From the NCBI GenBank assembly GCA_018665505.1, contig JABJCS010000639.1, positions 1 to 26,722 on the forward strand: a stretch of 26,722 bases of DNA, in the 5' to 3' direction. This DNA comes from Alphaproteobacteria bacterium. Its GTDB lineage: Bacteria > Pseudomonadota > Alphaproteobacteria > UBA8366. The translations under genes and the position numbers were made by a program. Under the pieces are notes generated by a model. That model made no database searches. It had not been told where the DNA came from and saw nothing but the letters and a program-made list of their open reading frames with translations. This document shows, one piece after another, positions 1-8,751 of the stretch (positions are counted from its first letter, which is position 1; the number at the start of each line of letters is the position of its first letter).

Positions 1-1563
1 CGTCTCGGAGAAGGACAGTAGTTCGGACATGTTATCGCGGACGATTTCCGTCAGATGCGTTGTGATGACTGTTGGCGCGTCGACAACGGTAAAGCCGCGG
101 AACATTGCTTCCTCGCGGTGTTGTTCGCCAACCCACATTGCGGGCAAGCCGAATGTCGGCTCGATGGTCGATTCTCCCGGAAGCGAGATTTGCTCGCCTC
201 TGGGGTCCATGACCAGCAGGTTATTGGGCCGAAGCTCGCCGGTCCCCGCTTCGATCTCCTTGACCCGCAGGATATAGTTGTTGGGCGGTAGCTGAAGATT
301 GTCCTGGATACGGACAGCGGGCATGATGAAACCCATTTCACCCGCCAATTGTCGGCGCAACGCTTTGATTTGGTCCGTGAGGCGCCGCTCACTCGGATTG
401 TTGATCAGCGATAACAAACCATAACCCAATTCTAAGCGGATATTATCGATTTGGAGTGCGGCACCGATGGGTTCTTCCGGTGGCGGTGCAGTGTGTTTTT
501 CTTCCTCCGCCTTGGCTTCATCTTCCTCCTCCCTTTTGTTTCGCGCGCTCAGGGCGAACGCGTTGTACCCGGTGATCGAGGCGATGATCAGGAAGGGAAG
601 GGCCGGCATTCCCGGGAGGACGGCGATCGTCACGAGCACGCCCGTCGCGAGGGTCATAGCGATCGGATAATGCGTGAGTTGACTGAGGACGGCTTCATCC
701 GCGGCACCCTGGACGCCGGATCTCGTGACCAGCATACCGGCGGCGATCGAGACGACTAGGGCCGGGATTTGTGTGACCAGACCGTCACCGATGGTCAGTA
801 GGGTATATGTTTCAGCAGCATTACCGAGGGTCATATTCTGCTGCGCCGTGCCGATGATGATGCCACCGACAATATTGATGAACGTAATCAGGAGGCCGGC
901 AATGGCGTCGCCTCTAACGAATTTCGAGGCACCGTCCATCGCGCCGAAGAAGGAGTTTTCTTCCTCCAATTGGCTGCGGCGCTTACGTGCCGCCTCTTCG
1001 CCGATCAAACCCGAGGACAGGTCTGCATCGATCGCCATTTGTTTGCCGGGCATGGCGTCTAAGCTGAAACGCGCCGCGACTTCGGCGATGCGGCCAGCGC
1101 CCTTTGTAATGACGACGAAGTTAACAATGACGAGAATGCCGAAGACGATGATACCTATGACGTAATTGCCGCCGACAACGAAGTTACCGAAGGCCTGAAT
1201 AACCTGTCCGGCAGCGGCACCTCCGGTATGGCCGTCCGCCAAAATTAACCTCGTGGACGCGAGGTTTAATGCAAGGCGCAACATTGTTGCGATCAACAAG
1301 AGTGTCGGAAACGTATTTAATTCCAAGGGGTTCTGAATGAAAAGAACCGTCATCAAGATGACTAAGGAAAAGGTAATCGAGATTGCGAGAGAGAAATCCA
1401 AGAGCCAGGTTGGCATTGGAAGAAGGAGCACGACGAGTATCGCGATGACGCCCAGTGCAAGCGCAATATCTCCACGCTTAAATATTTCAGGGATTTGGAA
1501 TGCCGGACCGTCGGAATTTCCATCACCTGATTCCGTTGCCTGATCGGGCGCGGATTCGCTCAT
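1..1563 (-). CDS. flhA: Flagellar biosynthesis protein FlhA (N-terminal 521 residues, cut by window edge)
   Basis: FlhA is the large inner-membrane subunit of the flagellar type III export gate, which passes rod, hook and filament subunits into the growing structure. I translated the minus strand from an ATG at 1563 preceded by AGGGAAAG; the frame stays open to base 1, so about 180 C-terminal residues lie outside. A short acidic N-tail is followed by hydrophobic helices. The FHIPEP-family core is clear: NPLELNTFPTLLLIATMLRL, then LALNLASTRLIL, then the cytoplasmic loop KGAGRIAEVAARFSLDAMPG KQMAID. A charged linker (about residues 345-370, rich in E and K) leads into the cytoplasmic domain. 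It is the last gene of the fliF operon in this window, 46 nt after flbD. Family assignment is certain. Confidence 0.97.
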   Translation of the reverse strand, partial: MSESAPDQATESGDGNSDGPAFQIPEIFKRGDIALALGVIAILVVLLLPMPTWLLDFSLAISITFSLVILMTVLFIQNPLELNTFPTLLLIATMLRLALNLASTRLILADGHTGGAAAGQVIQAFGNFVVGGNYVIGIIVFGILVIVNFVVITKGAGRIAEVAARFSLDAMPGKQMAIDADLSSGLIGEEAARKRRSQLEEENSFFGAMDGASKFVRGDAIAGLLITFINIVGGIIIGTAQQNMTLGNAAETYTLLTIGDGLVTQIPALVVSIAAGMLVTRSGVQGAADEAVLSQLTHYPIAMTLATGVLVTIAVLPGMPALPFLIIASITGYNAFALSARNKREEEDEAKAEEEKHTAPPPEEPIGAALQIDNIRLELGYGLLSLINNPSERRLTDQIKALRRQLAGEMGFIMPAVRIQDNLQLPPNNYILRVKEIEAGTGELRPNNLLVMDPRGEQISLPGESTIEPTFGLPAMWVGEQHREEAMFRGFTVVDAPTVITTHLTEIVRDNMSELLSFSET

Positions 1564-1609
1564 AAACTTTCCCTGGCATTAATAGCCATCACACGGATTT
1601 TCCTCTTGA

Positions 1610-2980
1610 TTAACTTTCACCAGGCATGGGAACGGCCATACCGTCGTCGTTATATAGTTTCAATTTGTTGCGCAATGTCCGGATCGAAATACCGAGAATA
1701 TTCGCGGCGTGCGTCCGGTTGCCGAGACAATGTTGAAGGGTGTCTATGATAAGGTCACGCTCGACTTCAGCGACGGTACGGCCGACCAACCCCTTGGTAT
1801 GATTCTCGTCAGTGATTTCCGCTGACCCATTCTCAATGACGGAGGCGGCCGCGGTTGCGGCGATCGATGCAACCTCATCACTGGCTCCGCTTAAGATAAT
1901 CGCGTCGGTTCCGATTTCAGTACCTTGCGCGAGTAATACGGCTCTATGCATCGTGTTTTCTAATTCGCGTACATTACCGCGCCACCCGTGACTTTGCAGT
2001 TGTGCCATTGCTTGATCGCCAATGGGCAGACGTTCGACTCCATTCGCTTCGGAATATTTCTCGATGAAGAAATTCGCCAAAACCGGGATATCCAGCGGCC
2101 GTTTGCGCAGTGACGGAAGTTCGATTTCGATGACGTTGAGGCGGAAGAATAAATCTTCGCGGAAATCTCCGAGACGAACCGATTCCTCGAGATTTCGGTT
2201 CGAAGTCGCCAAAATTCTGACATCGACCTTGATCGTCTGGGTTCCACCTACCCGGTCGATTTCGCGTTCTTGGATGGCGCGCAATAGTTTTGCTTGTAGA
2301 CGCGTATGCATCTCGCTGATCTCGTCAAGGAGAATGGTGCCGCCGTTGGCTTCCTCGAATTTACCGATGCGTCGGGCGATGGCTCCTGTAAACGCGCCTT
2401 TTTCGTGGCCGAAAAGTTCAGATTCCAGAAGGTTTTCAGGAATAGCCGCGCAGTTTACCGCGACGAAATTACTTGTGGAACGGTTGCTCTTGGCATGAAT
2501 GTAACGGGCCATGAGCTCTTTACCGGTGCCCGATTGCCCAGTGATCAAGGCGGAGGCATCCGATGGCGCAATTCTGTCGGCAAATGCCAGCACCTTTTTC
2601 ATTGCTGGGTCGGCATGGACGATAGCATTGCTTTCCTGGCTGACCGCTTCCAAGACCGCTGCGATTAGTTCGGGGTCGGGGGGCAGGGGAACATATTCTT
2701 TCGCCCCACCCTTGATGGCATTAACGGCGGCGTTGCTATCGTTGCCGATACCGCAAGCTACGATCGGCAGGTTGATTCGTTCCGTGGCAAGCTGCTTTAC
2801 CATATCGCCGACGTCTAAATTGACATCGACCATGGCGACTTCGGCGCCTTGACCGGAGCGCAATGCATTCATGGCTTCCGATACGGTGTTGACGTGTGTG
2901 ACTTTCGCACCGCGCATGAGGGCAATCTTGCTCGCCTCCGTGATATGGCCTTCCAGTCTGCCGACGATCAAAACTTTCAT
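1610..2980 (-). CDS. flbD: FlbD-type sigma-54 dependent flagellar transcriptional activator
   Basis: Bacterial enhancer-binding protein that should activate sigma-54 flagellar promoters for hook and filament genes. Order seen: receiver-like domain (about 1-115), AAA+ domain (about 125-360) and a C-terminal Fis-type helix-turn-helix (about 415-450, NRTHAANILGISIRTLRNK). The Walker A is GQSGTGKE, the sigma-54 contact loop is GAFTGA and the Walker B is GGTILLDEI. The receiver is degenerate: the acidic pair after VLIV is missing (VLIVGRLEG) and the conserved C-terminal Lys is replaced (KEYVPLPP). This is typical of Caulobacter FlbD, which is controlled by FliX rather than by a kinase; no fliX is visible here. 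Start ATG has AGGAAG upstream. Candidate targets in the window are the fliK and flaG sigma-54 promoters. Confidence 0.95.
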   Translation of the reverse strand: MKVLIVGRLEGHITEASKIALMRGAKVTHVNTVSEAMNALRSGQGAEVAMVDVNLDVGDMVKQLATERINLPIVACGIGNDSNAAVNAIKGGAKEYVPLPPDPELIAAVLEAVSQESNAIVHADPAMKKVLAFADRIAPSDASALITGQSGTGKELMARYIHAKSNRSTSNFVAVNCAAIPENLLESELFGHEKGAFTGAIARRIGKFEEANGGTILLDEISEMHTRLQAKLLRAIQEREIDRVGGTQTIKVDVRILATSNRNLEESVRLGDFREDLFFRLNVIEIELPSLRKRPLDIPVLANFFIEKYSEANGVERLPIGDQAMAQLQSHGWRGNVRELENTMHRAVLLAQGTEIGTDAIILSGASDEVASIAATAAASVIENGSAEITDENHTKGLVGRTVAEVERDLIIDTLQHCLGNRTHAANILGISIRTLRNKLKLYNDDGMAVPMPGES

Positions 2981-3011
2981 TTTCTTCCTGTTCTCTTACC
3001 TTTGTTCGACA

Positions 3012-3851
3012 TTAGCCAAAGTATTCAATCCGTTGATCCGGTGGGAGGATCGTGTTCAGCAGCATCTCAAGACGCCGTGGATTTTCGTGACGACCCATCG
3101 AAGCAGTCGCCATGACGTGAATTTGGTTGATTAGAGCGTCCTCGCTAGAGTTTCGTTCGAGCTTCGAGGCGAGGGGTGAAAAGATCATATTGGCCATCAC
3201 CGCACCGTAAAAAGTGGTGAGCAGGGCGACTGCCATGCTGGGACCGATGGTGCTTGGATCGCTGAGATTGCCGAGCATTTGAACTAAGCCGACGAGGGTG
3301 CCAATCAGTCCCATGGCGGGAGATATTTCGGCTGCCTTGCGCAAAACACCGACGGTACGTGTATGTCTTCGCGCTGCTGCTTGCATTTCCCCTTGCATGA
3401 TGCGCTCAATTTCGTCGCCGGACGAACCGTCGAGCAACATCTTGAGGCCTTTGTGTAGCATTTCTTCGTTCATCAAGCGGGGAACATACGGCTCCATCGC
3501 CAGCAGGCCTTTGCGCCGGGAGAGATCGGCGAGTTGCAAGACATGCAAGGCGGCCGATGCCGGGTTACGTGTGTGATAAAAGACCGTCGACATGACGATG
3601 GCGAATGCAGTGCCGACGTCACGGAAAGAATAGCATGCAATCGTTATCCCGAAAGTGCCGCCGATGACGATGCAAATCGACGGGATATCGATAAAGGCAT
3701 AAGGGCTACCGCCGAGCACGATTGCTGTGATGATCAGGGCGAAAGCACCGAGAATACCGAAAAGCGTGGCGATATCGACGATCGAGCGCACTGAGGGCGC
3801 ACGAACGAATTCGGTCTTTTCAGGGGGGGCCGAATTGGTATCGGTCGACAT
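3012..3851 (-). CDS. MotA/PomA-like flagellar stator protein
   Basis: Inner-membrane ion-channel subunit of the MotA/TolQ/ExbB family, 279 aa. Two hydrophobic helices lie near the N-terminus (about 27-48 and 53-72: LFGILGAFALIITAIVLGG and IDIPSICIVIGGTFGITIA). A charged cytoplasmic loop follows, then two more helices about 175-225 (PAMGLIGTLVGLVQMLGNL and the MAVALLTTFYGAVMANMIF segment), as in MotA and PomA. The FIDIPSICIVIGGT stretch resembles the sodium-type PomA subgroup more than proton-type MotA, but I cannot settle the ion. It lies between fliN and flbD, 28 nt after fliN, in the switch operon. No motB-like gene is in the window, so its partner must be elsewhere. It could be a structural paralogue rather than the main stator. 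Confidence 0.88.
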   Translation of the reverse strand: MSTDTNSAPPEKTEFVRAPSVRSIVDIATLFGILGAFALIITAIVLGGSPYAFIDIPSICIVIGGTFGITIACYSFRDVGTAFAIVMSTVFYHTRNPASAALHVLQLADLSRRKGLLAMEPYVPRLMNEEMLHKGLKMLLDGSSGDEIERIMQGEMQAAARRHTRTVGVLRKAAEISPAMGLIGTLVGLVQMLGNLSDPSTIGPSMAVALLTTFYGAVMANMIFSPLASKLERNSSEDALINQIHVMATASMGRHENPRRLEMLLNTILPPDQRIEYFG

Positions 3852-3879
3852 CTTGTGCGTTATCCAGTTGCCGTCAGTG

Positions 3880-4245
3880 TTAAGATTGGTCCGACTTAAT
3901 GATCTCCGTCATTGTCACGCCGAGTTTGTCTTCGACGACGACGACTTCGCCGCGCGCGACAAGGCGGTTGTTGACATATATATCGATCGCTTCCCCGACC
4001 TTACGGTCTAGTTCGACAACTGCGCCGCGCCCGAGTTTAAGTAATTGGCTCACTTGCATCGACGCCTTGCCGAGCACAGCGGAAACCTGAACGGGGATAT
4101 CGTATACGGCTTCGAGGTCCTGGGCACCCTGTGGTAAGCCGGCATCCATATCCCCCATATCCATGGAGTCGTCTTCTTCATTGCCCGACGGCTCCGGCGT
4201 TTCTGCTTCAAGTTCGCTTAATTGCAGGTTATCGTCGTCGACCAT
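3880..4245 (-). CDS. fliN: Flagellar motor switch protein FliN
   Basis: Component of the cytoplasmic C-ring that sets rotation direction and docks export cargo. The 121-aa protein has an acidic, disordered N-terminal half (about 1-40, rich in E, D and P) and a SpoA/surface-presentation domain at about 45-118. Diagnostic stretches are YDIPVQVSAVLGKASM, QLLKLGRGAVVELDR and VNNRLVARGEVVVVEDKLGV. The start is supported by a strong GGAGG five bases before the ATG. It follows fliH by 27 nt. No fliM is present in this operon within the window, as is usual for alphaproteobacteria, where fliM sits with fliL. Confidence 0.95.
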   Translation of the reverse strand: MVDDDNLQLSELEAETPEPSGNEEDDSMDMGDMDAGLPQGAQDLEAVYDIPVQVSAVLGKASMQVSQLLKLGRGAVVELDRKVGEAIDIYVNNRLVARGEVVVVEDKLGVTMTEIIKSDQS

Positions 4246-4272
4246 ATAGGCCTCCTATTGGAATTTGATGGT

Positions 4273-5250
4273 TCATGTCGGTTCCGCATTCACGGGTATT
4301 TCCGACACATCATCGATTGTTTCTTCTTGATCCAGGTCACTGTGGGGAATGTCAATGATTTCGCCATCCGGATCACCGGGAGATTCCGCTGGATCAGTTG
4401 GAGGAAAGTCCGTTCCTTGTTCCGCCGCTAGGATTTCGGCGTCCATCGGAACGGCATCATCGGTAACATTCAAGCTCTCAGGCATCTCCGCCGCAGCAAC
4501 TTCTGGGGCTGTTTCCGCTTCCGCTGTCATTTCGGTTTCCATACCGTCTATCGGTAAGGGTGCGGGCGGCTGCGCGCCAATTTCTAACGGGGTTGTTGGC
4601 GCATGGCGAGGTACAGCTTGGGATAAAGCCTCTATTTCCTTCAACGTCGCCTCGATAATGCGCTCGGCTTCGCCCTCGCTCCATCGAATGCGGCAATCCG
4701 CTGGACCTAATTCGCTATCGCCGGTCACCTCAAGTATTCCACTGAAGCCAATGCGTCCTGTCAGATCTAATAAGTTACGTTCGATCTCGGGTAGAATTCC
4801 TTCCGCGACACGGATCGTAATTCGCGGTTCTTCCAGTATTCTCGACATGATATCGCCGACGAATTTTTCGACTTCCGTCGTGCCGCAACTTTGAATGAAT
4901 TCCGGCAAAAGCTTGGCGACAGCAGCGACAGCTAGTCCGATAGTCTCGCGGGAGATGAGTTCGTTCGCTTGTTGTTGTTGCTCAGTCAATCTGTCGAGTG
5001 TGCCTGCAAGGACATCAAGTGTCGTCGCGACTTGCTGTTCGATACCGGTTGTCGCTTCTTGCAGGCCGGCCTGTAAGCCTTGCTTGTAGGAATCTTCGCG
5101 GGCCGCCTGCAATTCCTCTTCGGAAAATGTCGGCGCCGCTTCTTCTTCCTCTTTCTGTTTGATCGTCTCTAATTCTTCCGGCGAAGTGAGAGAATCGAAT
5201 GATTGTTCGAAAACGAACGGGCGAATTGATTTCTCTGGGCCTGAACTCAT
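4273..5250 (-). CDS. fliH: FliH-like flagellar assembly protein (FlbE type) with long acidic tail
   Basis: FliH regulates the FliI export ATPase and links it to the C-ring. I place the start at the ATG at 5250, preceded by GAGG at good spacing, rather than the TTG at 5268. This gives 325 aa. Residues 1-50 carry a short basic/aromatic region (IRPFVFEQSFDSL). Residues about 50-105 are charged and Gln-rich, likely coiled coil. Residues about 105-215 form the FliH/HrpE-like core (LAVAAVAKLLPEFIQ, RITIRVAEGILPEIE, LGPADCRIRWSEGEAERI). The last 100 or so residues are very acidic and Pro/Ala-rich, with no domain I recognise. It sits between fliG and fliN, the place of flbE/fliH in Caulobacter. Confidence 0.85.
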   Translation of the reverse strand: MSSGPEKSIRPFVFEQSFDSLTSPEELETIKQKEEEEAAPTFSEEELQAAREDSYKQGLQAGLQEATTGIEQQVATTLDVLAGTLDRLTEQQQQANELISRETIGLAVAAVAKLLPEFIQSCGTTEVEKFVGDIMSRILEEPRITIRVAEGILPEIERNLLDLTGRIGFSGILEVTGDSELGPADCRIRWSEGEAERIIEATLKEIEALSQAVPRHAPTTPLEIGAQPPAPLPIDGMETEMTAEAETAPEVAAAEMPESLNVTDDAVPMDAEILAAEQGTDFPPTDPAESPGDPDGEIIDIPHSDLDQEETIDDVSEIPVNAEPT

Positions 5251-5280
5251 TCTGTGTCCTCGGAGCAAAAGCGCATCACG

Positions 5281-6297
5281 TCAGTAAATCAATTCGCCGT
5301 CATCAGTACCGCCGGCAATTGTGATTTCGCCTTTGGTGGACAGATCTTTTGCAATTGCGACGATATCTGCTTGAGCTTCGTCGACTTCGCGCAAGCGCAC
5401 CGGGCCCATTGCCGCAATATCTTCCTGCATCATTTGTTCGGCTCGCTCCGACATATTATCGAAGAATGCCCATTTTAAGGCCTCGGAAGCACCTTTCAGC
5501 GCGATCGTTAAGGTTTTCTTCTCAACGACTCGTAGTAAGGTTTGAATTCCGGCCGAATCTATTTTCGCGAGATCGTCGAATGTGAACATTAATTCGCGAA
5601 TTTTATCGGCGGCATCGCGATTGCGTTCATCGAGCATATTCATGAGCCGGTTTTCTGTTGACCGATCCAAACCATTGATAATCTCGGCGACCGCTTCGTG
5701 ACTGTCTCGATTGTCCGATTTATCGATTGTTGAAATGAATTCACGTCGCAAGGTTTCTTCCACTTCGTCAACGACTTCCTTTTGAACCGAATCCATATCG
5801 AGCATCCGGTTAACGACCTCCATCGACATCGACTCCGGAAGGCTCGCCATGACCTTTGCCGCGTGTTCCGGCTGTAACTTCGCAAGGACCACAGCAACGG
5901 TCTGCGGGTATTCATTCTTTAGATAATTGGCGAGAAGTTGCTCGTTTATATTGTCCAGCTTCTCCCACATGGTGCGACCTTCAGGGCCTTGCACGCCGTT
6001 CATGATTTTATCGCCGCGTTCCTGGCCAATCACCTTCTTAAGAAGACGTTCGGTGCTTTCGGGCGTGCCGATCAAATCGCCAGGCGAGGAGATCTTTTCG
6101 CTAAACTCAACAAATAACTGCTCGACGATGACCGCGCTGACAGTGCCGAGCTCGGACATCGATTGCGAAAGTTCCCGAATTTCGACGTCCTCCATGTTGG
6201 CGGATAATTTGGCGGCGAACTCATCGCCAAGTGACAGCATGAGAACCGCTGCTTTATCCTTACCTGTAAGGCTGCGGTAGTCGTCCCTTACTCGCAT
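5281..6297 (-). CDS. fliG: Flagellar motor switch protein FliG
   Basis: FliG sits on the MS-ring, binds FliF and FliM, and carries the torque-generating face that meets the stator. The 338-aa product has the usual length and layout. The N-terminal domain has LTGKDKAAVLMLSLGDEFAA. The middle domain has the signature EYPQTVAVVLAKLQPEHAA (the FliG EHPQT-type motif). The C-terminal domain has MFTFDDLAKIDSAGIQTLLR and LKGASEALKWAFFDNMSERA, the charged motor helix. The ATG is preceded by GGAGGG ten bases upstream. It follows fliF by 19 nt and precedes fliH closely, so the three are cotranscribed. Confidence 0.97.
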   Translation of the reverse strand: MRVRDDYRSLTGKDKAAVLMLSLGDEFAAKLSANMEDVEIRELSQSMSELGTVSAVIVEQLFVEFSEKISSPGDLIGTPESTERLLKKVIGQERGDKIMNGVQGPEGRTMWEKLDNINEQLLANYLKNEYPQTVAVVLAKLQPEHAAKVMASLPESMSMEVVNRMLDMDSVQKEVVDEVEETLRREFISTIDKSDNRDSHEAVAEIINGLDRSTENRLMNMLDERNRDAADKIRELMFTFDDLAKIDSAGIQTLLRVVEKKTLTIALKGASEALKWAFFDNMSERAEQMMQEDIAAMGPVRLREVDEAQADIVAIAKDLSTKGEITIAGGTDDGELIY

Positions 6298-6316
6298 TTA
6301 GACGCGACCCTCCAGC

Positions 6317-8044
6317 TTATTGTTCTTGATACATCCAATTGCGGATAATTGACACGGCTTCATCCGGATGCTTCTCGATGATTTCGCCGACTTTACGCAG
6401 TGACGAGGCTCGCACGCGGCCTTCCACTTGACCGATATCGATCAAGGATTCTTCCTGTTGAGCACCCGCAGCGACCATGCCTCCCTCGCCCATCATCCCG
6501 CCGGGGCCACCCAATTGAGCCATGCCACCCGGCATCTGCGGTGGCATTCCACCGTCGGCCCCGAGCATCGGCGGCATGCCTTCCATACCGGGGGGCGGGG
6601 GCGGGGCTGTTCGGGCCATGGCTTGCGGCGTGACTTCCAGTACTTTCGAAATCAGCGGTCGTACGACCAACAGAAGAATGAGCACGCCGACGACTGCGAG
6701 GACGACAATCTCGACGAGGCGTTGTAGTTGGCTCGGGTCGAAATCAAAGAGTTGGGAGCTGATGCCGCCCTCATCGCTAATTATCGGGCCGCCCGCGAAA
6801 CGAATATTGATCATTTCGACTTTATCGCCGCGCGTTTCCTCAATCCCTAGGGCGGATTTGACCAAATCCGAAAACTGTTTCATCTCTTCAGCCGAATACG
6901 GGTTCGTCTGGTCGGCCCCTTCGGTATTTTCTCCTTCAACCGGCGTTGGTTTCTTGTGATTGATCGCGACCGCGACAAACAGTTGCTCAATTGAACCAGC
7001 TTGCTTGATCGTATTGCTGACGCTCTTGGTGATTTCGAAATTATTTGCTTCTTCAGTCCGTTCCGACTTTGTCGCGTTCGTTGTCCCGTCGCCCGTCGGT
7101 GCATCGGGCAAGTTGGTGCTGACGGAAATATTGTCAGCTTGCCCTTCCGCACTTTGACTGGATTCGGTGACGGATTGCGACGAGCGTAGTACCTGTCCGT
7201 CTGGGTCGTATCTTTCTTCATTCGTGACGACCCGCTGAGCGTCGACCGTGGCCGAGACCTCGGCGCGAACATTACCGACACCCACCAAAGGTTCGAGGAG
7301 CTGTTCTACCTTGCGGGCAAGTCTGTTTTCAATCGAAAGCCGGAGTTCGTCCGGCGTCGGCCCGGAAATGCCCGCACCTTCAGTGTCTTCCTCACCACCG
7401 CGCGCGAGTAGCGTTCCCCGGTCATCGACGATAGAAATCCGAGTTGTTTTCAAGCTCGGGACTGCGGCAGAGACAAGATGCTGTATGGCCGCGACTTGTT
7501 TCCGGTCGAGCCGCGCCGCGCCGCGCATTTTCAAGACGACGGACGCGCTCGGCTCTTGCTGCTGTCGGCTAAAGAGTTCGCGTCTCGGTAGGACCAAGTG
7601 GACTCTGGCGCTTTTCACTGTGGAAAACGAACTCACGGATCGGCCGAGTTCACCTTCCAAGGCTCGCAAGCGATTAATGTTCTGTACGAAGTTAGAAGTG
7701 CCGAGTCCTTGTTCCTTGTCGAAAATCCCCGCATAGCCGAGATTGCCGCCCGCTGGCAGGCCGCGTTCGGCCATTTGCATTCTGGCTTCGCCAACCTTGT
7801 TCGCCGGCACCATTATCTGTGTGCCGCCCGCGGACATTTCATTGGTGATGCCGAGGCTCTGCAATTCGTTGGAGATTTGCGACGCCTCCGCTGGGTCCAA
7901 GTCGCTATATAGGAGCGAGAGACTTGGTGTCCAAAGACGGGTCATGATGAAGATGAGAAAAATCACCAAGCCGATGGTGACGGCACCCATCATCGCCAAT
8001 CGTGTGCCGCCGAGGTTTTTCAGTGTATCGACTAATGGATTCAC
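6317..8044 (-). CDS. fliF: Flagellar MS-ring protein FliF
   Basis: FliF forms the membrane MS-ring, the first structure in flagellar assembly. The 575-aa product starts at a GTG with GGAAG upstream. TM helix 1 is at about 15-35 (AMMGAVTIGLVIFLIFIM). Ring-building motifs of the YscJ/FliF domain follow, including LYSDLDPAEASQI and QEGLGTSNFVQNINRLRALE. TM helix 2 is at about 440-463. A Pro/Gly/Met-rich cytoplasmic linker (about 475-520) ends in the FliG-binding C-terminus (VGEIIEKHPDEAVSIIRNW). It is the first gene of the operon; its promoter should lie in 8045-8418, where operator-like palindromes occur. Confidence 0.97.
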   Translation of the reverse strand: MNPLVDTLKNLGGTRLAMMGAVTIGLVIFLIFIMTRLWTPSLSLLYSDLDPAEASQISNELQSLGITNEMSAGGTQIMVPANKVGEARMQMAERGLPAGGNLGYAGIFDKEQGLGTSNFVQNINRLRALEGELGRSVSSFSTVKSARVHLVLPRRELFSRQQQEPSASVVLKMRGAARLDRKQVAAIQHLVSAAVPSLKTTRISIVDDRGTLLARGGEEDTEGAGISGPTPDELRLSIENRLARKVEQLLEPLVGVGNVRAEVSATVDAQRVVTNEERYDPDGQVLRSSQSVTESSQSAEGQADNISVSTNLPDAPTGDGTTNATKSERTEEANNFEITKSVSNTIKQAGSIEQLFVAVAINHKKPTPVEGENTEGADQTNPYSAEEMKQFSDLVKSALGIEETRGDKVEMINIRFAGGPIISDEGGISSQLFDFDPSQLQRLVEIVVLAVVGVLILLLVVRPLISKVLEVTPQAMARTAPPPPPGMEGMPPMLGADGGMPPQMPGGMAQLGGPGGMMGEGGMVAAGAQQEESLIDIGQVEGRVRASSLRKVGEIIEKHPDEAVSIIRNWMYQEQ

Positions 8045-8183
8045 GGCCGTCTTCCTTGTCCAAGGATTTTTCTGCTTAACCTATTGACCAACAATCATTT
8101 ATTTGACTGCAGCGATCAATGTGAAGCCGTCTGCCTTGGCGCGTCAATAAGTTATCGGCATGCAGAATCGATTCCAGTTCGAC

Positions 8184-8203
8184 ATTGTAATCGGTTTTAC
8201 AAT
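8184..8203. promoter_or_regulatory. Operator-like inverted repeat upstream of fliF
   Basis: ATTGTAA-N6-TTACAAT is a perfect 7-bp inverted repeat with a 6-base centre, about 140 bases upstream of the fliF GTG. There is no T-run on either strand next to it, so a terminator is unlikely. The symmetry suits a dimeric repressor or activator. I do not know the cognate protein. Confidence 0.4.
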
Positions 8204-8222
8204 AAAAATGAAGTCAAAACGC

Positions 8223-8235
8223 GGCAAAAATTGCC
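8223..8235. promoter_or_regulatory. GGCAAAAATTGCC palindrome, candidate FlbD (ftr-like) site upstream of fliF
   Basis: GGCAA-AAA-TTGCC is an inverted repeat about 180 bases before fliF. Near-identical copies lie upstream of fliK (12766-12778) and flaG (13880-13892). The half-sites resemble the CGGC/AAA/GC pattern remembered for Caulobacter ftr elements bound by FlbD, which represses fliF and activates hook genes there. Assignment to FlbD is inference. Confidence 0.5.
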
Positions 8236-8418
8236 CAGTTGGAAAAATAGACATAGAGAAACAAGATTAGCGGTCTCGTATTCAGAGACTGGTCTAAATA
8301 GTTATTGAACAGGAAATGGAAACGCCGCAAGCATATCAGCAAACCAGATACTTAGATACGCTACTGCGGTCCCTATATTTGTGTGTATAACTCATAGCTC
8401 GTTGAAGTAATCGCGTGA

Positions 8419-8709
8419 TTATGAATTCTCGTCCTCTGGATTTGACCGGTATTCCCCGAGGCGGGTCACTCTAAGCCCACTAATCCCGTGACGCTGTATG
8501 AGTCGTTGCCAAGATTCAAACTCTTCCAAGGAGATTCCGTAACGCTCGCATGCGTCGTAAAGAGATATGATTTTTGCTTGCACCGCGTAAACCACGCTTG
8601 CTTTTCTCCGAATGACCCAACGTTTGGTATCCGGTGGTGGCAAGTCCTCGATGGAAGTAGGAGGGTCTTCCAGCTCAATGAAATTCGTTCTGCCGCCCGT
8701 CTCGCCCAT
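8419..8709 (-). CDS. sciP: SciP-like CtrA inhibitor (DUF1153 family)
   Basis: SciP is a small helix-turn-helix protein that, in Caulobacter, binds CtrA at promoters and blocks RNA polymerase recruitment, coordinating cell cycle and flagellar genes. The 96-aa product carries the family hallmark DLPPPDTKRWVIRRKASVVY (about residues 22-41), then a predicted HTH (AKIISLYDACERYGISLEEFESWQ), and ends GLRVTRLGEYR. This is essentially the full family length. It sits alone between fliF and the hook operon. The ATG at 8709 has only a weak purine-rich leader (GCGGGTAA). A CtrA-like box lies about 60 bases upstream, which fits CtrA-dependent feedback. Confidence 0.93.
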   Translation of the reverse strand: MGETGGRTNFIELEDPPTSIEDLPPPDTKRWVIRRKASVVYAVQAKIISLYDACERYGISLEEFESWQRLIQRHGISGLRVTRLGEYRSNPEDENS

Positions 8710-8751
8710 GAATTTACCCGCTGTTCCTTTGATTCCCTTATTGGATGGACG

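Larger units (their letters stand above)
8045..8418. other. Gap between sciP and fliF holding the fliF regulatory region
   Basis: This 374-nt AT-rich stretch has no credible gene. It holds a 20-bp inverted repeat (8184-8203) and a GGCAAAAATTGCC palindrome (8223-8235), both described separately. A weak GG-N10-GC pair on the minus strand (about 8163-8176, TGGAAT-N5-CTGCA) has correct sigma-54 spacing but poor flanks, so I do not call it a promoter. A CTAA-N7-TTGA pair lies near 8292-8308 and is too degenerate to call a CtrA box. Confidence 0.6.

Noticed and set aside
8163..8176. Possible sigma-54 promoter before fliF
   Set aside because: Spacing fits, but both elements deviate (TGGAAT, CTGCA), and fliF-class genes are usually not sigma-54 dependent in this group.
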